Shown here piece after piece: positions 1 to 7,224 of a DNA stretch of 16,099 nt. The notes under the pieces were generated by a model that did no database searches, was not told the origin of the DNA, and saw only the letters and a program-made list of their open reading frames with translations. Source of the stretch: Eubacterium limosum (GTDB taxonomy: Bacteria > Bacillota > Clostridia > Eubacteriales > Eubacteriaceae). The stretch's first letter is position 1, and each line of letters begins with the position of its first letter. The position numbers and the translations under genes were made by a program. The stretch spans positions 1 through 16,099 of the forward strand of contig CAUEUD010000067.1 in NCBI GenBank assembly GCA_959020865.1, written 5' to 3'.

Positions 1-33
1 TATTTAAAAAATTAATTTTGTTGTGAAATATCT

Positions 34-63
34 TAAAAAAATAACAGCCCGTTGAGGGCTGTT
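34..63 (-). terminator. Rho-independent terminator of the 70-531 gene
   Basis: Read on the minus strand, an 8-bp stem (AACAGCCC with GGGCTGTT at 43-50 and 56-63, 5-nt loop) is followed by a run of seven U. It begins 6 bases past the stop codon of the small membrane protein gene, so it should end that transcript. Confidence 0.85.
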
Positions 64-69
64 GAACAC

Positions 70-531
70 TTAACCTAAAGTCAGATCCATTTTTTTGAAA
101 TCATCCAAATTCTTTTTGCCGCCAAGATAATAGCTAAACCACAAGATTGCCTCTACACCGTTAAAAAGCACTGTCCAAAAAATAGGCGAACCTGAAAAAA
201 GATTTCCTACCAGGCCAAGGAGTGTAAAAATAAACATGATCATGCCAATGTTCCGCAACACTTTGGCCTTTTCGAGCCGACCGCAGAGCCGGATACCCAC
301 AATGCCGGCTGTGAGACAAATTCCAGCACCGATCAAAGACGCCACTGCTGTCATTATCAATACCATGGACGGGTTACCAGCCAGATGCTGCTCGATACCA
401 TCGGTATAGAATAGCCGGTAAGCGGCTTTCACTCCTGCCAGCAGCAGTACCACACACACAAGATTATACACACCATACACCGTAAAGATAACGCCTGTTA
501 CCTTTATCTGTCTTTTTCCACTGGGTTCCAT
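70..531 (-). CDS. Small four-helix membrane protein, paralogue of the 717-1253 protein
   Basis: Function unknown. The 153-residue product is hydrophobic, with about four predicted membrane segments (roughly residues 10-35, 55-80, 90-115 and 118-140) and a charged, Lys/Asp-rich C-terminus. It is a diverged paralogue of the next gene: the N-termini MEPSGKRQIKVTG and MKASGKTFIKVTA align, as do the mid-region GIVGI/GILGV..KAK motif and the C-terminal YYLGGKKNLDD/YFLGAKLNNDD motif. Two ATG codons are adjacent at 534 and 531. I chose the second because it lies 7 nt from the GGAGG site and matches the paralogue's start; the first is only 4 nt away. It has its own promoter and terminator, so it is probably monocistronic. 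The family resembles uncharacterised small integral membrane proteins and carries no catalytic motif that I can see. Confidence 0.85.
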   Translation of the reverse strand: MEPSGKRQIKVTGVIFTVYGVYNLVCVVLLLAGVKAAYRLFYTDGIEQHLAGNPSMVLIMTAVASLIGAGICLTAGIVGIRLCGRLEKAKVLRNIGMIMFIFTLLGLVGNLFSGSPIFWTVLFNGVEAILWFSYYLGGKKNLDDFKKMDLTLG

Positions 532-607
532 CATAAAGCCTCCTTTACAAAAAACAACAGGCCAGAGAATTTAGAAGGTTGAATTTTTTTAACTGTGGTG
601 TAGTTTT

Positions 608-636
608 ATTATATAACCATTCAGGTCTTTTGTAAA
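608..636 (-). promoter_or_regulatory. Sigma-A promoter for the 70-531 gene, with a cre-like sequence
   Basis: On the minus strand, a -35 TTTACA (631-636) and a perfect -10 TATAAT (608-613) are separated by exactly 17 bp. The predicted start near 601 leaves a leader of about 70 nt. On the plus strand, TGTAAACGAAATCT at 631-644 matches 12 of 14 positions of the CcpA cre consensus and overlaps the -35. The operator reading is weak because a TTTACA box preceded by CG produces such matches easily. Confidence 0.75.
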
Positions 637-670
637 CGAAATCTTAAAAAGCATTTGATCTGAACATATA

Positions 671-696
671 AAAAAGCACCCTCACGGATGCTTTTT
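671..696 (-). terminator. Rho-independent terminator of the 717-1253 gene
   Basis: On the minus strand, AAAAAGCATCC, loop GTGA and GGGTGCTTTTTT form a stem with one G-U pair, followed by U residues. It lies about 20 bases past the stop codon of the upstream membrane protein gene. Confidence 0.85.
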
Positions 697-716
697 ATCA
701 TTTCTTTTCCCTGTTT

Positions 717-1253
717 CTACTTTTCGTCGTCCTGGTCGTCCTCGACGATTTCGGCTTCGACTGTTTCTACGGCTGGCGCGGCGGCCATTTCGGCTTTGGC
801 GTCGTCGTTATTGAGCTTGGCGCCCAGGAAGTACAGGCCGGCGAGCACGATAAAGGCCAGGTCCATAAAAACGCCGCTCATGCTGGCGCCGTTGATGATA
901 TTGATCACAGCGCTGACAATGGCCAGAACGGCTACAATCCCGCCGAGAACCATTAAAAGCTTGGCTTTTCCGGTATTCTTGGCAAAAATGACGCCTAAAA
1001 TCCCAACGACCAGATAGAGTATTCCCATTCCCAGCAGCATACCGCCGCTGATCATGGCCATACGCGCGAGCTCGTCTGTGGAAACCGATGAGCCTGCCTG
1101 TGCAAGGGCGTCCTGTACAGCCGGGTCGTTTGCCACAGAGCCCATCATGCTGCTGCCAGCCATGGACAGTGCCCCGGTTAAAGCAGAAAAGGCGCCTAAA
1201 ATAATAAGAATAATTGCTGTAACCTTGATAAAGGTTTTTCCGCTTGCTTTCAT
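717..1253 (-). CDS. Small membrane protein with acidic C-terminal tail, paralogue of the 70-531 protein
   Basis: Function unknown. The 178-residue product has an N-terminal hydrophobic helix (about 8-32), then a 40-residue polar Ser/Ala/Met-rich stretch. Three further membrane segments follow (about 52-75, 80-100 and 118-140). The last 25 residues are strongly acidic, ending EDDQDDEK, and probably lie in the cytoplasm. The start at 1253 is preceded by AAGGAGG with a 7-nt spacer. The longer reading that begins at 1298 has no ribosome site and does not match the paralogue. It differs from its neighbour by the added polar loop after helix 1 and by the acidic tail. Upstream is 0.55 kb of repeat sequence behind a strong promoter, so the mRNA may have a very long leader. 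Confidence 0.85.
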   Translation of the reverse strand: MKASGKTFIKVTAIILIILGAFSALTGALSMAGSSMMGSVANDPAVQDALAQAGSSVSTDELARMAMISGGMLLGMGILYLVVGILGVIFAKNTGKAKLLMVLGGIVAVLAIVSAVINIINGASMSGVFMDLAFIVLAGLYFLGAKLNNDDAKAEMAAAPAVETVEAEIVEDDQDDEK

Positions 1254-1281
1254 ATTCAACCTCCTTAAACTGATTGAAAAA

Positions 1282-1541
1282 CGCTTTGTTGAAGACAAAG
1301 AAGCCGTCTGTCAAAGAAGTGCCTCCGTCCGAGACTCTGCCTTTTATCCTGATAAGAAAAAGCATCCAAGCGTTGCGAGAAACGGCCAAGTGAAGCACTG
1401 TTTTCGCAAAACAGCCGGACATAAGTGCCATAAAGCATCAACTTCAATGGAGAATAGCCGTTTGTCCTAATAATGCCCGCAGGACGGCTTTTCCTTCCTT
1501 AGGTAAAAGGCGCTGTCTCTTAAAGTCCTTTGAAACGCCAG
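1282..1541 (-). repeat. Palindromic repeat unit, family C, copy 1 (possible structured RNA)
   Basis: This copy starts with a CTTTGT/ACAAAG hairpin (1284-1300). It then has an outer imperfect inverted repeat (CTCTGCCTTTTATCC at 1335-1349 against GGTAAAAGGCGCTG at 1502-1515) enclosing GTCCT/AGGAC and CTGTTTT/AAAACAG hairpins. The copy at 1542-1815 has the same order of blocks at about 260-270 bp spacing, so this is an old tandem duplication. No reading frame in it has coding character or a ribosome site. Transcription would be from the promoter at 1834-1862. It may be a non-coding RNA, a long leader of the membrane protein gene, or a palindromic mobile repeat. Confidence 0.6.
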
Positions 1542-1815
1542 CTCTTTGTTGCAAACAAAGAAGATTCATACTTCTTTCAAGCTGACAAAGAAAGAGCACA
1601 GCCCGAGACTGCGCCTTTTATCCAGATAAGAAAAAAGGACCAGGCGCTGCTGTAAACGTCCAGAAATCGTGCCATTTTACCGGAACAGCCGGACACTGAC
1701 GAGATAAAACCTCAACCTTAGTGAAAAAACAGCAGGTGCGGGCCAGTGCCCGCAGGACGCTTTTTTCTTCCTCAGGTAAAAGGCTTCGTCGCTCTGGTTC
1801 TTGACACTTTGAAAG
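1542..1815 (-). repeat. Palindromic repeat unit, family C, copy 2 (possible structured RNA)
   Basis: This copy has the same blocks as copy 1: hairpin CTTTGT/ACAAAG (1544-1560), then GAGACTGCGCCTTTTATCC (1605-1623). At the far end are CTCAGGTAAAAGGC (1771-1784) and CGCTCTGG (1790-1797). The ends pair over a long interrupted stem that also includes AAAAAAG with CTTTTTT. Inside are GCGGGC/GCCCGC and CCGG/CCGG hairpins on the minus strand. About 195 nt lie between the outer arms, a size seen for 6S-like long-stem RNAs, but I cannot assign it to a known family. It is the first copy reached from the promoter at 1834-1862. Confidence 0.6.
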
Positions 1816-1833
1816 AAGCTTTATACCTTCTTA

Positions 1834-1862
1834 ATTATACCGGAACACTCTTGCCCTGTAAA
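1834..1862 (-). promoter_or_regulatory. Strong sigma-A promoter reading into the family C repeats
   Basis: On the minus strand, -35 TTTACA (1857-1862), a 17-bp spacer and a perfect -10 TATAAT (1834-1839) predict a start near 1827. The first gene downstream begins at 1253, so about 570 nt of non-coding transcript would be made first. No gene on the plus strand could use this region. Confidence 0.75.
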
Positions 1863-1887
1863 GTAAAGAATTCTTAAAGAAGACCGC

Positions 1888-1932
1888 ATAAAAGCCGCCG
1901 GACGGATCGGGGAGGATGCGCCGGCGGCTTTC
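1888..1932 (-). terminator. Terminator of the aldolase-ended operon
   Basis: An 11-bp GC-rich stem (AAAGCCGCCGG at 1891-1901 with CCGGCGGCTTT at 1921-1931, 19-nt loop) ends in UUUUAUG on the minus strand. The U run is short but the stem is very stable. It lies about 100 bases past the aldolase stop and directly before the next promoter. Confidence 0.65.
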
Positions 1933-1957
1933 ACAGGGGTTATACTAACAATGATTT

Positions 1958-2022
1958 GATGCCAGGGGCAAAAGGTCATCTGTTTCACGCTCGCGTGAAA
2001 CACGAAGAAATCCCAGGGCATC
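1958..2022 (-). repeat. Long hairpin in the 3' untranslated region of the aldolase gene
   Basis: A perfect 8-bp stem GTTTCACG/CGTGAAAC with a 4-nt loop (1982-2001) sits inside an outer GATGCC/GGCATC stem (1958-1963 with 2017-2022). It begins 10 bases after the stop codon. It has no U tract, so it is not the terminator itself. It may protect the mRNA 3' end or be a dispersed palindromic unit; only one copy is in this window. Confidence 0.55.
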
Positions 2023-2031
2023 ATATCTTTA

Positions 2032-2901
2032 TCAGGCTTGTTTTGTAAAGATCCCAATGGCATGCTCGACATGGGCCTGCATTGCGATTCTGGCGGCTTC
2101 GGCCAGCTCGTCGTAACGAACCTCGGCCCGGGCCGCGTTTTCCTTTAAAAAGGCCTTGACGGCGTCGCCGCCGGCTAAGGACATATAGGTAAAGTAGTTG
2201 ACCTTGGTGATGCCGTTTTTAATGGCCTCTCTGAAATCGGCGTCGCCAACGCCGGAGCCGCCGTGCATGACCAGGGGCATGTTCACAGCCCTGCGGATTT
2301 CCGCGATGCGGTTAAAATCCAGCTTTGGCTCGGCTTCGTACACGCCGTGGGCTGTGCCGAAAGCGATGGCCAGGGCGTCGATGCCTGTAGCCTCCACAAA
2401 GGCCAGGGCTTCCCCGGGCTTGGTGTAGCAGTCCTCTGGCGTGAGGTCTGCTTCCTCCTCGGAGGGTTCTCCGCCGCCCTCTGGCCGAAGGACGCGTCCC
2501 AGCTCTGCCTCGACAGAGACATTATAATTGGCGGCGGCCTGTACCACTGCGCGGGTTCCTGCCACATTTTCATCATAGGGCAGGGCCGATCCGTCAAACA
2601 TGACTGAGGTAAAGCCCATTTCCATGGCGGAGAGCAGGTAGTCAATGTCTTCGCCGTGGTCCAGATGCACACAGACGGGCACCTGGACGGCCCTGGCCAT
2701 TTCCAGCATGACGGGCCCGATGACCTTGAGGGGCGCAATGCGCTCATGGATCTGGGCGTGCTGTAAAATAACCGGCGCATCCAGCTTTTCGGCCGCATCC
2801 AGCACCGCGCGGATACTGGCGAGGTTAACGGTATTGAAGGCCCCCACCGCGTACTTTTTGGCGTAGGCGTCCTTCATGATTTCATTCAGGGTGACTAACA
2901 T
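2032..2901 (-). CDS. Class II (zinc-dependent) ketose-phosphate/bisphosphate aldolase
   Basis: The 289-residue product is a TIM-barrel aldolase of the Fba/GatY/KbaY family, at the family's usual length. Visible features are HLDHGE (79-84; Asp81 as catalytic acid, His82 as metal ligand), SVEAELG (129-135), GTAHG with His185, and MHGGSG with His213 as further metal ligands. KVNYFTY (233-239) replaces the KINxxT phosphate-binding stretch usual in fructose-bisphosphate and tagatose-bisphosphate aldolases. Such enzymes split ketose phosphates to dihydroxyacetone phosphate plus an aldehyde in the cytoplasm. The start follows the previous stop by 2 nt with only a weak ribosome site, so translation is probably coupled. 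As the last gene of a polyol-phosphate operon, it more likely acts on that pathway's ketose phosphate than on glycolytic fructose-1,6-bisphosphate. The substrate is unproven. Confidence 0.9.
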   Translation of the reverse strand: MLVTLNEIMKDAYAKKYAVGAFNTVNLASIRAVLDAAEKLDAPVILQHAQIHERIAPLKVIGPVMLEMARAVQVPVCVHLDHGEDIDYLLSAMEMGFTSVMFDGSALPYDENVAGTRAVVQAAANYNVSVEAELGRVLRPEGGGEPSEEEADLTPEDCYTKPGEALAFVEATGIDALAIAFGTAHGVYEAEPKLDFNRIAEIRRAVNMPLVMHGGSGVGDADFREAIKNGITKVNYFTYMSLAGGDAVKAFLKENAARAEVRYDELAEAARIAMQAHVEHAIGIFTKQA

Positions 2902-2903
2902 CT

Positions 2904-3275
2904 TCAGGCCTGCCCTTCCATCGACTTACAGGCGACAATATCGACGCCGCAGTCCACGATGTTCGGGATAATGACCTCGCCCATTTTAACCGGGTGATCC
3001 AGGCGCACCGCCTTGATCGCGGTCATGGCGTCCAGCATTTTATCCTTTGGCATGGGCTCCTTCGACTTGATGGGGATCAGGCATTCCTGGCCGCCGCAGC
3101 GCACCAGAACGGTGCTGGTGAGCATTCTTTCAGGCGCTACCAGTTCCTTTTCGGCAAATTTGATCCCGCGTTTGCAGGTGTTTCCTTCAACCTTTACGAC
3201 CTTGTCGCCGTCCACGGTCACCACCAGGGCGCAGCCAGACGGGCAGGTTGTGCAGCACATTGTTACTTCTTTCAT
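2904..3275 (-). CDS. Small Cys-rich DUF1667-type protein, likely Fe-S subunit of the dehydrogenase
   Basis: The 123-residue product has Cys8-x2-Cys11-x3-Cys15-x18-Cys34 near the N-terminus, like the [4Fe-4S] binding pattern of molybdopterin oxidoreductases, though no molybdopterin domain follows. Cys7 and two later Cys pairs are also present. Proteins of this type (DUF1667) are regularly encoded with a GlpA-like flavoprotein and an NAD/FAD oxidoreductase, which is the arrangement here. The likely role is electron transfer within a three-part polyol- or glycerol-3-phosphate dehydrogenase. The GGAGG site lies inside the end of the upstream gene, 4 nt separate the two frames, and the gap to the next gene is 2 nt, so the three genes are tightly coupled. 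The role is inferred from context and is not shown biochemically here. Confidence 0.85.
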   Translation of the reverse strand: MKEVTMCCTTCPSGCALVVTVDGDKVVKVEGNTCKRGIKFAEKELVAPERMLTSTVLVRCGGQECLIPIKSKEPMPKDKMLDAMTAIKAVRLDHPVKMGEVIIPNIVDCGVDIVACKSMEGQA

Positions 3276-3279
3276 ATTT

Positions 3280-4536
3280 TTACGCCTCCTTTACAGTCAC
3301 TGCCAGGGGCTCTGTAAGCGCCTCCAGCTGCTCTGCTTTCAGCTTGATTTCTTCCATGATGCTCGGGATAAACTTCCGGGCTTTCCTGCTCTCAAAGACT
3401 ACCTCGCCGCCGCTTGTGATTACGGCTCGGGCATTGTCCACCGGGCGGCCCACGCGGAACTTGACAATGACATGGTCATTTTCACCTTTATAAATTTTTG
3501 AAGGCACAGTGTAACGCACAAGTCCTTCCGGCTTGACAGCGAGGGCGTCTCCTTCCTTCGCCTTGGCCGCCTTGGCGTAACGGGCAGCGCTCGCGCCGGC
3601 CTCCTCTGCCTCCATGGTAACATTGTCCACGAGGTCGTGGACATGGAGCACATTACCGCAGGCAAAAATACCGGCGACGTTTGTTTCAAGCGAGTCGTCG
3701 ACCAAGGGGCCGTTCGTAACCGGGTTCAGCTCTACGCCCGCTTTTTTTGACAACTCATTTTCCGGGATCAGACCAATGGACAGTAAAAGTGTATCGCACT
3801 CTATGGTTTCTTCAGTCCCCTCTACTGGCTGAAGGTTTTCGTCAACCTTGGTGACCTCAATGGATTCGACCCGGTCACTGCCGTTGATTTTGGTAACCGT
3901 GGTGGACAGGTGCAGCGGAATATCAAAATCGTCCAGACAATTTTTAATATTACGGTACAGGCCGTTGGGGTACGGCATCAGCTCGTACACGCCCACAACG
4001 TCGATGCCCTCCAGGGTCAGGCGTCTGGCCATGATGAGGCCGATATCGCCGGAGCCCAGAATGACAACCCTGCTGCCCGGTTTAAAGTTTTCCATATTCA
4101 CATAGCGCTGAGCCAGGCCTGCCGTAAAAACGCCGGCCGGTCTTGATCCCGGGATCTTAATTGCCCCTCTTGTTCGCTCGCGGCAGCCCATGGCCAAAAC
4201 CACGGCTCCCGCATTGAAAATGACTGTGCCTTCCTCATTGATCGCTGTGACCTTGCGGTCGTCTGTAATATCCAGGACCATGGTCTTTAAATAGCAGTCA
4301 ATACCGGCTTCTTTGGCTTTATTGATAAACAGCTCGGCATATTCCGGCCCTGTCAGCTCTTCTTTAAAGTACTGAAGACCGAAACCGCTGTGAATACACT
4401 GGTTTAAGATACCGCCCAGCTCATCGTTTCTCTCGATGACCGCTACCCGGGCGCCGTTTTCCTTTGCTTTAACCGCAGCGCCCAGACCCGCAGGGCCGCC
4501 GCCGATAATGACGACATCATAATCTAAAATTTTCAT
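3280..4536 (-). CDS. NAD(P)/FAD-dependent oxidoreductase, second subunit of the dehydrogenase
   Basis: The 418-residue product has an N-terminal FAD Rossmann motif, VVIIGGGPAGLGAA (8-21). A second nucleotide-binding motif, VVILGSGDIGLIMARR, lies near residue 157, and a typical C-terminal FAD contact (GIFACGNVLHVHDLVD) near 290. The conserved LNQCIHSGFG segment near residue 44 is characteristic of the HcnB/SoxA-like pyridine nucleotide-disulfide family. The C-terminal 100 residues are variable and have no known domain that I recognise. It sits between a GlpA-like flavoprotein gene (13-nt gap) and the DUF1667 gene (4-nt gap). It probably passes electrons between the dehydrogenase subunit and NAD or another carrier. 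Confidence is high for the family and moderate for the complex. Confidence 0.9.
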   Translation of the reverse strand: MKILDYDVVIIGGGPAGLGAAVKAKENGARVAVIERNDELGGILNQCIHSGFGLQYFKEELTGPEYAELFINKAKEAGIDCYLKTMVLDITDDRKVTAINEEGTVIFNAGAVVLAMGCRERTRGAIKIPGSRPAGVFTAGLAQRYVNMENFKPGSRVVILGSGDIGLIMARRLTLEGIDVVGVYELMPYPNGLYRNIKNCLDDFDIPLHLSTTVTKINGSDRVESIEVTKVDENLQPVEGTEETIECDTLLLSIGLIPENELSKKAGVELNPVTNGPLVDDSLETNVAGIFACGNVLHVHDLVDNVTMEAEEAGASAARYAKAAKAKEGDALAVKPEGLVRYTVPSKIYKGENDHVIVKFRVGRPVDNARAVITSGGEVVFESRKARKFIPSIMEEIKLKAEQLEALTEPLAVTVKEA

Positions 4537-4549
4537 TGCTCTACTCTCC

Positions 4550-5998
4550 TTAACCCTTCAGTTTTCCAAACAGTACCTGCGAAGCCTTTTCCTCGAAGTG
4601 GACTTCCGCTTCCGGAATCCCCAGCTCTCTGGCTAAAATCTGCATGACGCGGTACTGGCAGAAGCCGCTCTGGCAGCGTCCCATACCAGCTCTGGTCCGG
4701 CGCTTAACCGCCTCGACCGTCTTAGCGCCCACGCCCTCGTGAATGGCGGCGACGATTTCGCCCTCGGTCACCGTTTCGCAGCGGCAGACGATACGGCCAT
4801 AGGCCGGGTCCTTGCGGATGAGCGCGTCCTGTTCCTCGACGGACAGCTTGCTGAAATCCGGCGCGGGCTCACGGTAAGGATTGTAGCCCTCGCGTTTTTT
4901 GAGCTCAAGGCCCGCGTCTGCCAGCAGATCGCGGACATACTCGGCGATGGCCGGTGAAGAGGCAGCTCCGGGCGACTGAATGCCAGCTGCGTGGATAAAG
5001 CCGGGCACTGTCTCGGACTCTGCGATGTAAAAGTCGTTGCCGTTGTCCAGCGCTACAGGGCGCTGGCCGGCAAAGGTACGGATAATTTTGCTGATGTCAA
5101 TATCCGGCACCAGATGTCTGGCGCCAGCGATCAATTCATTAATGCCCTCGGCGTCGTTGGTCACATCTTCTTTGTCGTCCTTCATGGTGGCAGTGGAGCC
5201 GATAAGGGTGTTGCCAGAGACGGTCGGGATCAGGGCCAGGCCTTTGGTCTCCGGGCTTGGGCACGGGAACATAACCGTGCTGATGGGGGTGGAGAGCTCC
5301 TTGTCCAGCACACAGATATTGCCGTGACGGCCCTGCACGCGGTACTCGTGAATGCCTGCCAGGGCGGCCACATCGTCGGCGTGGACACCGGCGGCGTCGA
5401 CCACGTAGCGGGTTCTGTAATCCCCGGCTGAGGTGCGCACGGTAAAGAGGCCGTCCTCATCCTTGGTAATGCCCAGAACCTCGTGGTCTGTCAGAATGTC
5501 GGTGCCGTTATCCCTGGCGTTGTCGGCAAAGGCGATGGCGACCTCGAAGGGGTCGATCATGGTGGTTGTGTGGGCCAGCAGCGCCCCCACTGCTGCCGGG
5601 TTCATAAACGGCTCGCGGTTTCTGAGCTGCTCACCGTTGATTTTTTCTACCTGGTCAACCCCATTGACTTTGGCGTTGTCCAAAAGCTCGTCCACCTTTT
5701 TCAGGTCGGCGTCGGAATATGCGACGACCAGGGTGCCGGTATGGCGCAGGTCAAAGCCCAGTTCCTTGGAGAGCTTCGGGTACATTCTGGCGCCTGCCGG
5801 GTTCAGCTTGGCCTTCAGGGTGCCCGGATGCGGGTCGTACCCCGGGTGAACGACGCCGCCGTTTCCCTTGGTGGCGCCAATGCCCACGTCCATTCCCCGC
5901 TCCATCAGGGCTGTTTTCACATCATACTTTGCCAGCTCGTGGGCGATCCCGGTACCGGTGATGCCCCCGCCGATAATGATTACATCGTAATTTTTCAT
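4550..5998 (-). CDS. GlpA-like FAD-dependent polyol-/glycerol-3-phosphate dehydrogenase with C-terminal Fe-S domain
   Basis: The 482-residue product has an N-terminal FAD motif, VIIIGGGITGTG (6-17), and a DAO-fold substrate domain. The second half carries GLALIPTVSGNTLIGST and the FAD-contacting GIQSPGAASSPA segment near 340. A C-terminal BFD-like [2Fe-2S] domain has Cys405, Cys407, Cys442 and Cys447. This matches the GlpA/GlpD and EryB-like dehydrogenases that oxidise polyol phosphates to keto-phosphates. The ATG at 5998 has AAGGAG at a 6-nt spacing; a longer reading to 6040 lacks one. There is no membrane segment, so attachment would be through partners. With the next two genes it forms the usual three-gene dehydrogenase set. 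The substrate could be glycerol-3-phosphate or another polyol phosphate. Confidence 0.9.
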   Translation of the reverse strand: MKNYDVIIIGGGITGTGIAHELAKYDVKTALMERGMDVGIGATKGNGGVVHPGYDPHPGTLKAKLNPAGARMYPKLSKELGFDLRHTGTLVVAYSDADLKKVDELLDNAKVNGVDQVEKINGEQLRNREPFMNPAAVGALLAHTTTMIDPFEVAIAFADNARDNGTDILTDHEVLGITKDEDGLFTVRTSAGDYRTRYVVDAAGVHADDVAALAGIHEYRVQGRHGNICVLDKELSTPISTVMFPCPSPETKGLALIPTVSGNTLIGSTATMKDDKEDVTNDAEGINELIAGARHLVPDIDISKIIRTFAGQRPVALDNGNDFYIAESETVPGFIHAAGIQSPGAASSPAIAEYVRDLLADAGLELKKREGYNPYREPAPDFSKLSVEEQDALIRKDPAYGRIVCRCETVTEGEIVAAIHEGVGAKTVEAVKRRTRAGMGRCQSGFCQYRVMQILARELGIPEAEVHFEEKASQVLFGKLKG

Positions 5999-6109
5999 TG
6001 CAAACTCCTTAACTATACTCTTTAATACTCGTTTAACCAATTAAATAATGCCCGAGCCTAAAACCGCGTCAGAGGCCGTGAGCGCAAGGCGGCTGCCGGA
6101 TAAGGGCAA

Positions 6110-6140
6110 GGGCGCATATTGCGCATATGTAACCGCGCCC
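6110..6140 (-). other. GC-rich hairpin in the dehydrogenase-SDR spacer
   Basis: The 183-bp gap between the SDR gene and the GlpA-like gene holds GGGCGC/GCGCCC (6110-6115 with 6135-6140) around an inner GCGCATATTGCGC palindrome. There is no U tract and no clear promoter, so it is not an obvious terminator. It could be an mRNA processing or stability element that changes expression between the genes. Confidence 0.4.
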
Positions 6141-6181
6141 GTTCAGGCAACAACGCAGCGATCGCGGTCTCTGGCCGGTTT

Positions 6182-6940
6182 TTACCGCATAAGCATGCCG
6201 CCCGTGGCGTCAATGGTGGTCCCTGTCAGGTACCCGGCTGGCTCTGAGGCCATAAACACAACGATGCCGGCGATGTCCTCGGGTTCGGCCACGCGGCCCA
6301 GAGGAATACGGCTTTCGTAGTAGCCGGGCTTGTTCTCGCGGGATTCCTTTGTCATGTCGGTGGCGACGATGCCCAGGGCGACGCCGTTAACCGTGATCCC
6401 CCTGGGGGAGAGCTCTCTGGCCATGGAGATGGTCAGGGCGACCATGCCGGCCTTGCTGGCCGCGTAGTGGGCATGGCCGGTGGTGGAGCCGTTAAAAGCG
6501 GCCTGGGAATTGATGTTGATGATCCTGCCCGGACGTCCCTTGTCCAGATTGGATTTCGCAAAATACTGAGAGGTTAAAAATGGCCCGGTCAGGTTGACGT
6601 CCAGCGAGCGCTGCCAGTCCTCAAGCGGGATTTCCTGGCACCAGCCCTGGAGCCAGATGCCTGCGTTGTTGACCAGAATGTCCAGATCGCCCAGAAGCTG
6701 TTCGGCTTCCTGCATAAAGGCCAGCGTGCTCTCAGAGGACCCGAGGTCGGCCGCCAGCGCGGTGGCTTTGACGCCGTAGCTTTTGGCTTCCTCTGCCACC
6801 GCTTCGATGGCCGCTCCCATACGGCTGGCGCAGATGACGAGGTTAACCCCTTCCTTTGCCAGTCCCAGTGCAATGGCCCGCCCCACGCCCCTGGAGGCTC
6901 CGGTGACCACTGCGTTTTTTCCTTTTAATTTTAAATCCAT
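6182..6940 (-). CDS. Short-chain dehydrogenase/reductase (SDR)
   Basis: The 252-residue product is a classical SDR: TGASRGVG (13-20) for NAD(P) binding, NNAG near residue 90, a catalytic Ser in NINSQAAF near 144 and YAASK near 157, with the family's usual length. It would oxidise a hydroxyl or reduce a carbonyl of a small sugar, polyol or related molecule in the cytoplasm. The basic residue after the glycine motif (TGASR) and CASR at the end of beta-2 hint at NADP use, but weakly. It lies between the FGGY kinase and GlpA-like genes in the same direction. It may convert a polyol to a ketose for the kinase, or reduce the aldehyde released by the aldolase. The start has a weak AGGT site 7 nt upstream. 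Confidence 0.9.
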   Translation of the reverse strand: MDLKLKGKNAVVTGASRGVGRAIALGLAKEGVNLVICASRMGAAIEAVAEEAKSYGVKATALAADLGSSESTLAFMQEAEQLLGDLDILVNNAGIWLQGWCQEIPLEDWQRSLDVNLTGPFLTSQYFAKSNLDKGRPGRIININSQAAFNGSTTGHAHYAASKAGMVALTISMARELSPRGITVNGVALGIVATDMTKESRENKPGYYESRIPLGRVAEPEDIAGIVVFMASEPAGYLTGTTIDATGGMLMR

Positions 6941-7019
6941 TTTTATACCTGCCTTTTTTCATAAAATCGTACCGATGTCAGAAATCTGCGTCGAAAACAG
7001 ACGAAACAATCATTTTTGT

Positions 7020-7163
7020 GGAAGGTTGAAGGTGGAAAGTGGAAGGTTTATGAACGCTTTTGCTTTCGCAAAAACGATTTAAGCAGCGGCTTAAATCGCT
7101 GTCCAATCAAATGTGCTTTGCACATTTGGTCCTGAACTTTCCATTTTCCACTTTCAACTTTCA
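7020..7163 (+). repeat. Heptamer-armed palindromic repeat, family A, copy 1
   Basis: The left arm is four 7-nt units (GGAAGGT, TGAAGGT, GGAAAGT, GGAAGGT). The right arm is four reverse-complement units (ACTTTCC, ATTTTCC, ACTTTCA, ACTTTCA), so the ends pair. The core keeps the family blocks TTATGAACGCTTT, a GATTTAAGC..GCTTAAATC hairpin and AAATGTGC/GCACATTT. It lies between the FGGY kinase and SDR genes. The 6941-7395 gap holds only this, the hairpin at 7225 and the family B element. Confidence 0.85.
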
Positions 7164-7224
7164 ACTGGGCCGTTCACTTCTTAAAACGCTGCCTGTTCTC
7201 TAAATTCTTATCCTTCGTCTGGGA

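Noticed and set aside
808..1431. 207-codon minus-strand frame running through the repeat region
   Set aside because: It overlaps the membrane protein gene in another frame, is rich in Arg/Gln/Gly from frame-shifted codons, and lacks a ribosome site.
1603..1797. Known riboswitch, T-box, tmRNA or RNase P RNA
   Set aside because: I could not find the conserved cores I know for these classes (for example no T-box GGTGG-type antiterminator). It is left as unassigned.
7020..7163. Possible CRISPR array because of short repeated units
   Set aside because: The units are 7 nt long, have no spacers, and are arranged as two inverted arms around a hairpin core.
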